A stretch of DNA of 64,000 nt from Nocardia brasiliensis IFM 10847. Lineage in GTDB: Bacteria; Actinomycetota; Actinomycetes; Mycobacteriales; Mycobacteriaceae. Shown one piece after another: positions 50,685-59,129 of this stretch (position 1 is its first letter; every line of letters begins with the position of its first letter). Below the pieces are notes generated by a model that was given only the letters and a program-made list of their open reading frames with translations, did no database searches and had not been told where the DNA came from. Position numbers and translations under genes: made by a program. The stretch lies in assembly GCF_000710915.1 (NCBI RefSeq), contig NZ_BAUA01000155.1, positions 1-64,000 of the forward strand, in the 5' to 3' direction.

Positions 50685-50722
50685 GCCGCGCCATCAGAAA
50701 ACCGGGCGCGGCAATTCTTTTC
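50685..50722 (+). terminator. Terminator after the WXG100 gene
   Basis: GCCGCGCC (50685-50692) pairs with GGCGCGGC (50705-50712), followed by AATTCTTTTC. The 8-bp stem plus T-rich tail on the plus strand fits an intrinsic terminator. Confidence 0.8.
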
Positions 50723-50739
50723 AATCGCATTCGTGCGAT

Positions 50740-51183
50740 TTATCGCGCGTCGAGCAGACCCGCCAGACGATGGTGCAAACCGGGCCAGCCACCGCTCATT
50801 CTGGTGCGGGACAACTGAGAAATCGGATTGTCCGGATCGAAACCACTGTGCGTGAACAACATCCGCGTTCCTTTACCCTCCGGATGCAGCTGCCAGCTGA
50901 GCACCCAGCCGCTGTCCTCCGCGACCGCGGCATCGTTCCAGGTGATACGCAACAACTTCGGCTCGTCCACCTCGAGCACCTCGCCACGGATCTGCCCGGA
51001 AAAGTTGACCTCCGGGATCGGGCGCGCCTGCATCCGGAAGCGGTTGCCCGAAACCGGTTCGAAGCCAGTGGGTTCCATCAACCACCGAGACAGCAGGTCG
51101 GGGGTGGTGAGCGCGCGCCAGACCTTGGCCGGCGGGTGCGGGTAGAACTGGTCCACCTCGATGATGGTCGGGTCATCGGTCAT
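50740..51183 (-). CDS. SRPBCC/AHSA1-type protein
   Basis: A 147-residue START-like domain: FYPHPPAKVWRALTTPDLLS at the start, SGWVLSWQLHPEGKGTRMLF in the middle and a C-terminal helix. AHSA1-type proteins often pair with an ArsR regulator, as here: the ATG at 51183 overlaps the regulator stop. The ligand is unknown. Confidence 0.87.
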   Translation of the reverse strand: MTDDPTIIEVDQFYPHPPAKVWRALTTPDLLSRWLMEPTGFEPVSGNRFRMQARPIPEVNFSGQIRGEVLEVDEPKLLRITWNDAAVAEDSGWVLSWQLHPEGKGTRMLFTHSGFDPDNPISQLSRTRMSGGWPGLHHRLAGLLDAR

Positions 51184-51545
51184 CGGGTCACGCCCTTCTC
51201 GTCGTCGGGTTCGTCGGGCAGCGCGTCCAGCACGTCACCCAGGTCGCGCATCCGGGCTCGCCAGTACCGCTCGAACGGCGCCAGCCAGGACTGCAAGTCG
51301 TGCAGGGGTTGCGGTTCCACCCGGTAATAGCGGAACCGGCCGCGTTTCTCCTCCCCCACCAGCCCGACCTCGCGCAGCACCTTCAGATGCTCGGACACAC
51401 TGGGCCGGGCCATATCGAACCGTTCGGCGATGGACTGCACCGATTGTTCGCCGTCCAGGAGCAGGTCGAGGATGTCGCGGCGGGTGGGATTGGCCAGCGC
51501 GCCGAACAGCAGGTCGGCGTCACTGGATTTCGTGCGGTACGGCAT
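51180..51545 (-). CDS. ArsR-family transcriptional regulator
   Basis: A 121-residue winged helix protein: LFGALANPTRRDILDLLLDG and the recognition region FDMARPSVSEHLKVLREVGL. Metal-binding Cys residues are absent, so it is the non-metal type that is paired with SRPBCC proteins. It probably controls its own operon. Confidence 0.9.
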   Translation of the reverse strand: MPYRTKSSDADLLFGALANPTRRDILDLLLDGEQSVQSIAERFDMARPSVSEHLKVLREVGLVGEEKRGRFRYYRVEPQPLHDLQSWLAPFERYWRARMRDLGDVLDALPDEPDDEKGVTR

Positions 51546-51579
51546 CGCGGCCTTCGTTCTGGATCCGGTGGTTTTCGCG

Positions 51580-52167
51580 CTACGGGCGTCGTCCGACGAA
51601 ACACAGGAACTCGGTCTGCGGGTCCGCGTCCGCCGGTGCAGTCACCTTAGGTCCGAACGCCCATGGCTGCCGCAACGCCTCGTCCATCGGCAGCAGGTGC
51701 TCATGCACGAACGCGACCACACCGGCGTCGAGCCGCTCGTCGCCGCCGATGCCGCGGGCCACGTCCCAGGTATGGATCAGCACGTCCTCGGGCAGGATGT
51801 CGACGATCTCCCGAAAAGGCCTGGGCCCCTGGAACGTCGGGATCTCGGCGGACAAGCAGGCGGGATCGTCGATGGCCGCGGCCAGCCCGTCCCCGATGTG
51901 TTTCCACGCAGCGGCCGGGTCGGCATCCGGCGCGATCTCGGGCAGCGCGCCCATCTCGGCGACCCCGATTCCGTGCAGCGGCGCGGGCTCGGTCCCGCGC
52001 ACCTGCGCCAACGTCCGGCGCTGTTCGTTGATCACGTGCCCGACCACATCCCGCACGGTCCACCGCGGGCACGGCGTCGCGTTGTCCCACTGATCCGCGC
52101 GCACCGCCATGATCCGGGCCAGAAATCCCTCGCTGGTCACCCGGAACCGCTCAGCAGCCTCCGACAT
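51580..52167 (-). CDS. DinB-like TIGR03086-type metal-binding protein
   Basis: A 195-residue four-helix bundle of the maleylpyruvate isomerase/DinB superfamily. The N-terminal CPRWTVRDVVGHVINEQRR has the first metal-ligand His; DVLIHTWDVARGIGGDE has the second region. Relatives use mycothiol as cofactor. The substrate is unknown. GGAGTAGAAG lies before ATG 52167. Two palindromes upstream suggest tight repression. Confidence 0.83.
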   Translation of the reverse strand: MSEAAERFRVTSEGFLARIMAVRADQWDNATPCPRWTVRDVVGHVINEQRRTLAQVRGTEPAPLHGIGVAEMGALPEIAPDADPAAAWKHIGDGLAAAIDDPACLSAEIPTFQGPRPFREIVDILPEDVLIHTWDVARGIGGDERLDAGVVAFVHEHLLPMDEALRQPWAFGPKVTAPADADPQTEFLCFVGRRP

Positions 52168-52187
52168 CTTCTACTCCGTTCGCATCA

Positions 52188-52233
52188 AGTAGGAAGTTTC
52201 CTACTGTTTATAGGTAGAAAATAACCTACCTAT
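52188..52233. promoter_or_regulatory. Two palindromic operators upstream of the DinB-like gene
   Basis: AGTAGGAA-GT-TTCCTACT (52188-52205) is a perfect 8-bp inverted repeat. ATAGGTAG (52210-52217) and CTACCTAT (52226-52233) form a second, with an 8-base A-rich spacer. The stretch is much more AT-rich than its surroundings and lies 20-66 bases before ATG 52167. Both share a GTAGG-type half-site. Confidence 0.7.
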
Positions 52234-52291
52234 TGCTCCTGGACCAAGTCCTGGTGACGAGTGGCACACGCAGCCGCAGGCGCTGCGCAAA

Positions 52292-52330
52292 CATCGACGG
52301 CCGCTGCCTTGCAGGCAGCGGCCGTCGATG
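52292..52330 (-). terminator. Terminator of the suf operon
   Basis: A perfect 17-bp stem: 52292-52308 pairs with 52314-52330 around a 5-base loop. On the minus strand it begins CATCGACGGCCGCTGCC and is followed by TTTGCG. It lies 14 bases after the last suf gene. Confidence 0.92.
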
Positions 52331-52344
52331 TGCGATGCGAGAGA

Positions 52345-52710
52345 TCAGACAGTGAAGCCGAGGGCGCGCAGCTGTTCGCGGCCGTCCTCGGTGATCTTGT
52401 CCGGGCCCCACGGGGGCATCCAGACCCAGTTGATCTTGAGGTCCTCGACCAAGCCGCTGCGGACCAGGGCGTTACGCGACTGGTCCTCGATGACATCGGT
52501 CAGCGGGCAGGCCGCGGACGTCAGCGTCATATCGAGGATCGCGACCTCGTCCTGCACGGCCAAGCCATAGACCAGGCCGAGATCGACGACGTTGATGCCG
52601 AGCTCGGGGTCGACGACGTCACGCATCGCCTCCTCGAGATCCTCCAGCCGCTTGATGTCCTCGTCGGACAGCTGCTCGGCGGCGGTTTCCGATGCGGGTG
52701 TTTCAGTCAT
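52345..52710 (-). CDS. sufT: SufT-like Fe-S assembly protein (DUF59/MIP18)
   Basis: A 121-residue MIP18 (DUF59) domain: AMRDVVDPELGINVVDLGLV and the TLTSAACPLTD motif with the functional Cys. It assists maturation of Fe-S proteins with the Suf system (Rv1466 position). ATG 52710 overlaps the end of sufU by 8 bases; it is the last gene of the operon. Confidence 0.9.
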   Translation of the reverse strand: MTETPASETAAEQLSDEDIKRLEDLEEAMRDVVDPELGINVVDLGLVYGLAVQDEVAILDMTLTSAACPLTDVIEDQSRNALVRSGLVEDLKINWVWMPPWGPDKITEDGREQLRALGFTV

Positions 52711-53176
52711 TGCCGGCCCCATTCGTGGACGTGGTTTGCTCGGGCGCGATCCGGATCACCGCGTCCTTGAACGCCATCCAGCCGAGCAGCGCGCACTTCA
52801 CCCGGGCCGGGTACTTCGACACACCGACCAGTGCGATGCCGTCGCCGATGACATCCTCGTCACCCTCGATGGTGCCACGGCTGGAGATCATCTCGCTGTA
52901 GGAGTCGACGACCTTCAACGCCTGCTGCACGGGCAGGCCGATGACCTGATCGGTGAGGATCGAGGTGGCGGCCTGACTGATCGAGCAGCCCTGCCCGTCG
53001 TAGGAGACGTCGGCGACGTCACCGTTGTCATCGAGCTGGACGCGCAGGGTCACCTCGTCGCCGCAGGTCGGGTTCACGTGGTGCACCTCGGCACCGTACG
53101 GCTCCCGCAGCCCGCGGTGATGCGGGTGCTTGTAGTGGTCCAGGATCACTTCCTGGTACATCTGCTCCATGCGCAT
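52703..53176 (-). CDS. sufU: SufU-type iron-sulfur scaffold / sulfur transfer protein
   Basis: A 157-residue NifU/IscU-like protein with EVILDHYKHPHHRGL, the first Cys in NPTCGDE, the second in GQGCSISQAATS and the third in ARVKCALLGW. SufU of Gram-positive bacteria binds zinc and accepts sulfur from SufS. ATG 53176 or 53170. It starts 3 bases after the sufS stop. Confidence 0.93.
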   Translation of the reverse strand: MRMEQMYQEVILDHYKHPHHRGLREPYGAEVHHVNPTCGDEVTLRVQLDDNGDVADVSYDGQGCSISQAATSILTDQVIGLPVQQALKVVDSYSEMISSRGTIEGDEDVIGDGIALVGVSKYPARVKCALLGWMAFKDAVIRIAPEQTTSTNGAGND

Positions 53177-53179
53177 GTT

Positions 53180-54433
53180 CTATGCAACTCCAAAGAACTG
53201 CTGAGCCTTCCGCACGGCGGCAACCAGTGCGTCGACCTCATCGAGTGTGTTGTACGCGGCGAACGAGGCCCGCGCCGTGGCGGGAACCCCGAGGCGACGC
53301 AGCAACGGCCACGCGCAGTGGTGACCGACCCGCACCGCGACACCTTCGTCGTCGAGGATCTGGCCCACGTCGTGCGGGTGAATGCCGTCCACCACGAACG
53401 AGACCGCGCCGCCGCGAGCGACCGTGTCGGTAGGGCCGATGATGCGCACACCCTCGATCGCGCCGAGCCCGGCCAGCGCTGCCTCGACCAGCGCATGCTC
53501 GTGCGCCGCAACGGCTTCCATACCGAGCGATTCGAGATACCGCACGGCCGCACCCAATCCGACGACCTGCGAGGTCATCGGCACACCTGCCTCGAACCGC
53601 TGCGGCGGCGCGGCGAAGGTGGTGGCCTCCATGGTGACGGTTTCGATCATCGATCCGCCGGTGATGAACGGCGGCGTCTCCGCGAGCAGCGCGCGACGGC
53701 CGTACAGCACGCCGACACCGGACGGACCGAACATCTTGTGCCCGGAGAACGCGGCGAAATCGACGCCGAGCGCTCGGAAATCGACGGGCATGTGCGGCAC
53801 CGACTGGCACGCGTCGAGCACGGTCAGCGCGCCGACCGCCGTTGCGCGCCGGACGATTTCGGCGACATCGCTGATCGCACCGGTCACATTCGACTGGTGC
53901 GTGAACGCGACCACCTTGGTGCTGGGCGACAATTCGAGCGAATCGAGGTCGATCCGGCCGTCGTCGGTCACGCCGTACCACTTCAGCGTCGCGCCGGTGC
54001 GGCGCGCGAGCTCTTGCCACGGAACGAGATTCGCGTGGTGCTCGAGCTCGGTGATGACGATCTCGTCGCCGGGGCCGACGTGGTACGGGAACCGGTCGTC
54101 GGCGAACGAGTAGGTCACCAGGTTCAGCGATTCGGTCGCGTTCTTGGTGAACACGATCTCGTCGGCGTCGACGCCGACGAACCGGCCGATGGCGGCGCGG
54201 GCGTCCTCGTAGGCGTCGGTCGCCTCCTCGGCGAGCTGATGCGCGCCGCGGTGCACCGCGGCGTTGCGCGTGGTCAGGAAATCGCGTTCCGCGTCGAGCA
54301 CGGCGAGCGGCCGCTGCGAGGTCGCGCCGGAGTCCAGGTACACCAACGGCTTCCCGTCCCGGACCGTACGGCTCAGGATCGGGAAGTCGGCCCGGACGCG
54401 GGCCACGTCGAGTGCGGGGACCGTGGCGGTCAT
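53180..54433 (-). CDS. sufS: Cysteine desulfurase SufS
   Basis: A 417-residue class-II cysteine desulfurase. PLP-binding Lys is in FSGHKMFGPSG, the catalytic Cys in GHHCAWPLLR; LVYLDSGATSQRP opens the fold. It mobilises sulfur from cysteine for SufU and SufBCD. ATG 54433 follows GGAG and begins one base after the sufC stop codon. Confidence 0.95.
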   Translation of the reverse strand: MTATVPALDVARVRADFPILSRTVRDGKPLVYLDSGATSQRPLAVLDAERDFLTTRNAAVHRGAHQLAEEATDAYEDARAAIGRFVGVDADEIVFTKNATESLNLVTYSFADDRFPYHVGPGDEIVITELEHHANLVPWQELARRTGATLKWYGVTDDGRIDLDSLELSPSTKVVAFTHQSNVTGAISDVAEIVRRATAVGALTVLDACQSVPHMPVDFRALGVDFAAFSGHKMFGPSGVGVLYGRRALLAETPPFITGGSMIETVTMEATTFAAPPQRFEAGVPMTSQVVGLGAAVRYLESLGMEAVAAHEHALVEAALAGLGAIEGVRIIGPTDTVARGGAVSFVVDGIHPHDVGQILDDEGVAVRVGHHCAWPLLRRLGVPATARASFAAYNTLDEVDALVAAVRKAQQFFGVA

Positions 54434-54434
54434 A

Positions 54435-55253
54435 TCAGGCTCCTGCGGTGGCACTCTGGGGGATGGCAGTCGGCGAAGCCGACGGGGCGGGTGCGTTCTG
54501 CGTGAAACGGACGTAGCCGTTGGCGTCGAGTTCGTCGGCCAGTTCCGAACCGCCCTCGGCGACGATGCGGCCGCCGACGAAGACGTGCACGAACTCCGGC
54601 TGGATGTAGCGCAGGATGCGGGTGTAGTGGGTGATCAGCAGCACGCCGCCGTTCTCGCGCTCCTTGTAGCGGTTCACGCCCTCGGAGACGATGCGCAGCG
54701 CGTCGACATCGAGGCCGGAATCGGTCTCGTCCAGGATGGCGATCTTCGGCTTGAGCAGGCTGAGCTGCAGGATCTCGTGGCGCTTCTTCTCACCACCGGA
54801 GAAGCCCTCGTTCACGTTGCGCTCGGCGAAGGCCGGATCGATCTCCAGCTCGGCCATCGACTCCTTGACTTCCTTGACCCAGTGCCGCAGCTTGGGCGCC
54901 TCGCCGCGCACGGCGGTGGCGGCGGTACGCAGGAAGTTCGACGTGGAGACGCCGGGCACCTCGACCGGGTACTGCATGGCCAGGAACAGGCCGGCCCGGG
55001 CGCGCTCGTCGACCGACATGGCCAGCACGTCTTCCCCGTCGAGGGTGATCGAGCCGGAGGTCACCGTGTACTTGGGGTGACCGGCGATCGCGTACGACAG
55101 CGTCGACTTACCCGAGCCGTTGGGGCCCATGATGGCGTGCGTCTCACCGGATTTGATGGTGAGGTCGACGCCCTTCAGGATCTTGATGGGCTCGCCGGAC
55201 TCGTCCGGGTTGGCGACCTCGACGTGCAGGTCCTTGATTTCCAGGGTGGTCAT
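54435..55253 (-). CDS. sufC: Fe-S assembly ATPase SufC
   Basis: A 272-residue ABC-type ATPase: Walker A IMGPNGSGKSTL, signature FSGGEKKRHEIL, Walker B IAILDETDSGLD. SufC binds SufB and SufD and drives cluster assembly. It has an extra Ala/Pro/Ser tail of about 20 residues. AAGGA lies before ATG 55253. Confidence 0.95.
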   Translation of the reverse strand: MTTLEIKDLHVEVANPDESGEPIKILKGVDLTIKSGETHAIMGPNGSGKSTLSYAIAGHPKYTVTSGSITLDGEDVLAMSVDERARAGLFLAMQYPVEVPGVSTSNFLRTAATAVRGEAPKLRHWVKEVKESMAELEIDPAFAERNVNEGFSGGEKKRHEILQLSLLKPKIAILDETDSGLDVDALRIVSEGVNRYKERENGGVLLITHYTRILRYIQPEFVHVFVGGRIVAEGGSELADELDANGYVRFTQNAPAPSASPTAIPQSATAGA

Positions 55254-55285
55254 CGAATTCGAGTTCCTTTGTGGGAGTGAGTGGT

Positions 55286-56494
55286 TCAGGCGCCGATCGC
55301 GGCGAGCTCGGCCTCGATGGCCGACTCGAGCCGCTCCCGGATCTCGGGGACCGCGATCTTCTGGATGATCTCCTGGAAGAAGCCGCGCACCACCAGGCGC
55401 CGTGCCGCGTCTTCCGGGATGCCACGGGCACGCAGGTAGAACAGCTGCTCATCGTCGAAACGGCCGGTCGCCGAGGCGTGCCCGGCGCCGGCGATCTCGC
55501 CGGTCTCGATCTCCAGGTTCGGCACCGAGTCGGCGCGCGCGCCGTCGGTGAGCACCAGGTTGCGGTTCACCTCGAAGGTGTCGGTGCCTTCGGCGGCCGC
55601 GCGGATCAGCACGTCGCCGACCCACACCGTGCGGGCGTCGCCCTTGGGCGAAGCCGGATCGCCTTGCAGCGCACCCTTGTACAGCACGTTGGACTTGCAG
55701 TTCGGCTGCGAGTGATCGACCAGCAGGCGCTGTTCGAAGTGCTGGCCCGCGTCGGCGAAGTAGAGGCCGAGCAGTTCGGCGTCGCCGCCTGGACCCTCGT
55801 AGCGCACGGTGCCGGTCAGCCGGACCAGGTCGCCGCCGAGTGTCACGGCGATGTGCCGCAGCGTCGCGTCGCGGCCGAGCTTCGCGTGGTGCGCGGTCGC
55901 GTGCACCGCGTCGTCGGCCCAGTCCTGCACCGCGACGACGGTCAGCTTCGCGCTGTCGCCGAGCACGAATTCCACGTTCTCCGCGTAGGTTCCGCTGCCG
56001 CGCTGGTCGACCACCACGGTGGCGACGGCGAAGTTGCCGAGCCGGATCTGCAGATGACCGTAGGCGGTCTTGCCCTCGCCGGGACCGGTGACCGTGACGA
56101 CGACCGGTGCGGCCACCTCGGTCTCCGCGCCGACGGACACCACGGTGGCCTGCTCGAAACCCGAGTAGGCCTGGGCCGCAACGCGATCCGCGGGCGTGCC
56201 GGCGGTGCCGAGCCGGGCGTCGTCGCGCCCGACGGTCTCCACCCGGACGCCCTCGACCGCACCGACCTCGACCGTGGCCTGCCCGTCGCGCACCGCGGTG
56301 CCGTCGTGCAGCCCGCGCAGGCGGCGCATCGGGGTGAACCGCCACTCCTCGTCGCGGCCGGACGGAATCTCGAACGCGTTCACGTCGAACGAGGTGAACA
56401 CCTCGCCCTTGTTGATCGCGGCTGTCGCGCCCGGGTTTTGGATCGGCTTCGACGGGTTCTCGCCCTCGACCGCTCCGATGACACCTGTCGCCAT
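55286..56494 (-). CDS. sufD: Fe-S cluster assembly protein SufD
   Basis: A 402-residue beta-helix protein: GRDEEWRFTPMRRLRGL near the start, and the C-terminal IETGEIAGAGHASATGRFDD and LRARGIPEDAARRLVVRGFF. It forms the SufBC2D scaffold. The start ATG overlaps the sufB stop by one base. Confidence 0.94.
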   Translation of the reverse strand: MATGVIGAVEGENPSKPIQNPGATAAINKGEVFTSFDVNAFEIPSGRDEEWRFTPMRRLRGLHDGTAVRDGQATVEVGAVEGVRVETVGRDDARLGTAGTPADRVAAQAYSGFEQATVVSVGAETEVAAPVVVTVTGPGEGKTAYGHLQIRLGNFAVATVVVDQRGSGTYAENVEFVLGDSAKLTVVAVQDWADDAVHATAHHAKLGRDATLRHIAVTLGGDLVRLTGTVRYEGPGGDAELLGLYFADAGQHFEQRLLVDHSQPNCKSNVLYKGALQGDPASPKGDARTVWVGDVLIRAAAEGTDTFEVNRNLVLTDGARADSVPNLEIETGEIAGAGHASATGRFDDEQLFYLRARGIPEDAARRLVVRGFFQEIIQKIAVPEIRERLESAIEAELAAIGA

Positions 56495-57930
56495 CAGCCG
56501 ACGGCTCCTTCCATCTGCAGCTCGATGAGCCGGTTCAGTTCCAACGCGTATTCCATCGGCAGTTCCTTGGCGATGGGCTCGACGAAGCCGCGCACCACCA
56601 TCGCCATCGCCTCGTCCTCGGTCATGCCGCGGCTCATCAGGTAGAACAGCTGGTCCTCGGAGACCTTCGAGACGGTGGCCTCGTGCCCCATCGTCACGTC
56701 GTCCTCGCGGATGTCGACGTACGGGTAGGTGTCCGAGCGGCTGATCGTATCGACAAGCAGCGCATCACACTTCACAGTCGACTTGGACCCGTGCGCGCCC
56801 TTGTTGACCTGCACCAGCCCCCGGTAGGAGGCCCGGCCGCCACCGCGCGCCACCGACTTGCTGATGATGTTGGACGATGTGTGCGGGGCCAGGTGCAGCA
56901 TCTTCGCGCCGGTGTCCTGGTGCTGGCCCTCGCCGGCGAACGCCACCGAGAGCACCTCGCCGCGGGCGTACTCGCCGGTCATCCAGACCGCCGGGTACTT
57001 CATGGTGACCTTGGAGCCGATGTTGCCGTCGACCCACTCCATCACCGCGCCCGCCTCCGCCTTGGCCCGCTTGGTGACCAGGTTGTAGACGTTGTTGGAC
57101 CAGTTCTGGATGGTGGTGTAGCGGCAGCGGCCGCCCTTCTTCACGATGATCTCGACCACCGCGGAGTGCAGCGAGTCGGACTTGTAGATCGGCGCGGTGC
57201 AACCCTCGACGTAGTGCACGTAGGCGCCCTCGTCGACGATGATCAGCGTGCGCTCGAACTGGCCCATGTTCTCGGTGTTGATCCGGAAGTAGGCCTGCAG
57301 CGGGATGTCGACGTGCACGCCCGGCGGCACGTAGATGAACGAACCACCCGACCACACCGCGGTGTTCAGCGCGGAGAACTTGTTGTCGCCCGCGGGGATC
57401 ACCGAGCCGAAGTACTCCTGGAAGATCTCCGGGTGCTCCTTGAGCGCGGTGTCGGTGTCGAGGAAGATGACGCCCTGCTGCTCCAGGTCCTCGCGGATCT
57501 GGTGGTAGACGACCTCACTCTCGTACTGCGCGGCGACACCGGACACCAGGCGCTGCTTCTCCGCCTCGGGGATGCCCAGCTTGTCGTAGGTGTTCTTGAT
57601 GTCCTCCGGCAGGTCGTCCCAGGTGGCGGCCTGCTTCTCGGTGGAACGCACGAAGTATTTGATGTTGTCGAAGTCGATGCCCTCGAGGTTGGAACCCCAG
57701 TTCGGCATGGGCTTGCGGTCGAAGATGCGCAGCGCCTTCAGCCGGATGTCGAGCATCCAGTCCGGCTCGCTCTTCTTGGCCGAGATGTCGCGAACAACCG
57801 CCTCGGACAGGCCTCGTTGCGCACTCGCTCCGGCCACATCCGAATCGGCCCAGCCGTAACCGTATTTGCCCAGGGAAGCGATGGTCTCTTCCTGGGTGAG
57901 CGGTTGCACCTGGTCGGTGGTCGTCGTCAT
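56494..57930 (-). CDS. sufB: Fe-S cluster assembly protein SufB
   Basis: A 478-residue scaffold subunit, intein-free. HYVEGCTAPIYKSDSLHSAV, WSGGSFIYVPPGVHVD and a C-terminal MSRGMTEDEAMAMVVRGFVE are conserved. Nascent clusters form at the SufB-SufD interface. M. tuberculosis SufB carries an intein; there is none here. ATG 57930 follows GGAG and overlaps the sufR stop (ATGA). Confidence 0.96.
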   Translation of the reverse strand: MTTTTDQVQPLTQEETIASLGKYGYGWADSDVAGASAQRGLSEAVVRDISAKKSEPDWMLDIRLKALRIFDRKPMPNWGSNLEGIDFDNIKYFVRSTEKQAATWDDLPEDIKNTYDKLGIPEAEKQRLVSGVAAQYESEVVYHQIREDLEQQGVIFLDTDTALKEHPEIFQEYFGSVIPAGDNKFSALNTAVWSGGSFIYVPPGVHVDIPLQAYFRINTENMGQFERTLIIVDEGAYVHYVEGCTAPIYKSDSLHSAVVEIIVKKGGRCRYTTIQNWSNNVYNLVTKRAKAEAGAVMEWVDGNIGSKVTMKYPAVWMTGEYARGEVLSVAFAGEGQHQDTGAKMLHLAPHTSSNIISKSVARGGGRASYRGLVQVNKGAHGSKSTVKCDALLVDTISRSDTYPYVDIREDDVTMGHEATVSKVSEDQLFYLMSRGMTEDEAMAMVVRGFVEPIAKELPMEYALELNRLIELQMEGAVG

Positions 57931-58727
57931 TCGGCACTCCTTCCGGAGTCGTTCGTTCGTACCGTTGCGGGCTGTGCAGCGGTTTCTGATGAAGTTTTGC
58001 TGATCGGCAGCACGAGCAGGGGCACGTGCGTGGTGCACGCGCAGTCGCCGTTGGCGATCGTGGCCAGCCGCTGCACGTGCGTGCCGAGCAGGTCACGGAA
58101 CGCCTCGAGTTCCGCCGCGCACAACTGCGGGAATTCCTCCGCGACGTGCGCGACCGGGCAGTGGTGCTGGCAGATCTGCACGCCGGCGCCCACCTTGCGG
58201 GTGGTGGCGGCGAATCCGGCCTCGGTGAACGCCTCGGCGATCTCCTCGGCCTTGGCCTCGGTGTGTTCCGGGGTGTGCTCCTCGACGGGTGCGATCCCGG
58301 CCACGATAGTCCTGGCCCGTTTGCGGGCGAACTCGGTGATGGCCTGGGCGCCGCCGATCTCGCCGAGCTGGCGGATCGCGGCACCGGCCAGATCGTCGTA
58401 GGCGTGGCCCAGCTGTCCGCGTCCGGCGGCGGTGAGCTGATACTGCTTGGCGGGGCGGCCGCGGCCCTTCTGCTGCCATGGCGCTGACCTGCTCGCCCTG
58501 GCCTGACCGGAGTCGATCAGTGCGTCGAGGTGCCTGCGCACCCCGGCCGGCGCGAGCCCGAGGGTGGTGCCGATAGCGGTCGCGGTGATCGGCCCCTCCT
58601 CCAGCAGTAGCTGGACGATGGCCGCGCGCGTGTGCCCTTCGGCGACCGTGGCGGGGGCAGCGGACGACGCGGTACCGGCCCGGCGACCAGCCCCTTCATC
58701 GTTTTTCCGCAAACCCACGGTTTTCAC
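57927..58727 (-). CDS. sufR: Fe-S-responsive repressor SufR
   Basis: A 266-residue winged-helix regulator. The DNA-binding part has RAAIVQLLLEEGPITATAIG and GLAPAGVRRHLDALI; the C-terminal sensor has VQICQHHCPVAHV, FPQLCAAE and NGDCACTTH, whose Cys bind a [4Fe-4S] cluster in this family. Holo-SufR represses suf; loss of the cluster by iron limitation, peroxide or nitric oxide releases it. The start is taken as GTG 58727 (Rv1460 is of the same length); GTG 58718 is possible. The operator overlaps this start. Confidence 0.9.
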   Translation of the reverse strand: MKTVGLRKNDEGAGRRAGTASSAAPATVAEGHTRAAIVQLLLEEGPITATAIGTTLGLAPAGVRRHLDALIDSGQARASRSAPWQQKGRGRPAKQYQLTAAGRGQLGHAYDDLAGAAIRQLGEIGGAQAITEFARKRARTIVAGIAPVEEHTPEHTEAKAEEIAEAFTEAGFAATTRKVGAGVQICQHHCPVAHVAEEFPQLCAAELEAFRDLLGTHVQRLATIANGDCACTTHVPLLVLPISKTSSETAAQPATVRTNDSGRSAE

Positions 58728-58738
58728 AACATCAGTGT
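58724..58738. promoter_or_regulatory. Putative SufR operator (ACACT-N5-TGTGA)
   Basis: On the minus strand ACACT-GATGT-TGTGA fits exactly the ACACT-N5-TGTGA repeat reported for M. tuberculosis SufR. It overlaps the GTG start of sufR and lies just after a possible -10 (TAGATT, 58757-58762 on the minus strand), so binding would block the whole suf operon. Confidence 0.8.
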
Positions 58739-59129
58739 GGCGGAATTCGTTCCCGAAATCTAATAAGGGTGCCCTGACTTCCAGACCCCTGTGACCTGCG
58801 TCGACCGCCGCCACCGAGCCGTACCGGTCGGTATCGACCGTGCCGAGTGGTTGCGGACGGGACCGCCATCCACCCGTAAATTCTGCGGAATCCGCACCTG
58901 CGCGATCTACCAGGCTCTGACCTGCGAGTTCCGACCCGGACCCGGGCCGACGGCGAGCCGCGCACGGTTCGCCGCTCGCCTGGCAAGCGTCCGGACAACA
59001 GACGTGAGATCGATTAGCCCCGGCTGCAATTGCTTCAGTGCGATGCGTCACAACCACTCGGCCGTTCCCGCGCGCGGGCGGACTCGGCCCACCGCGACGA
59101 GTTTCAGCGGCGTGGCCGTCGCATCCCGG
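58739..59129. other. Intergenic region between sufR and the TetR gene
   Basis: About 390 bases. The first 40 hold the suf promoter (AT-richer, with TAGATT). I see no gene, strong hairpin or repeat in the rest, which must also contain the 3' end of the TetR transcript coming from the right. Confidence 0.5.
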
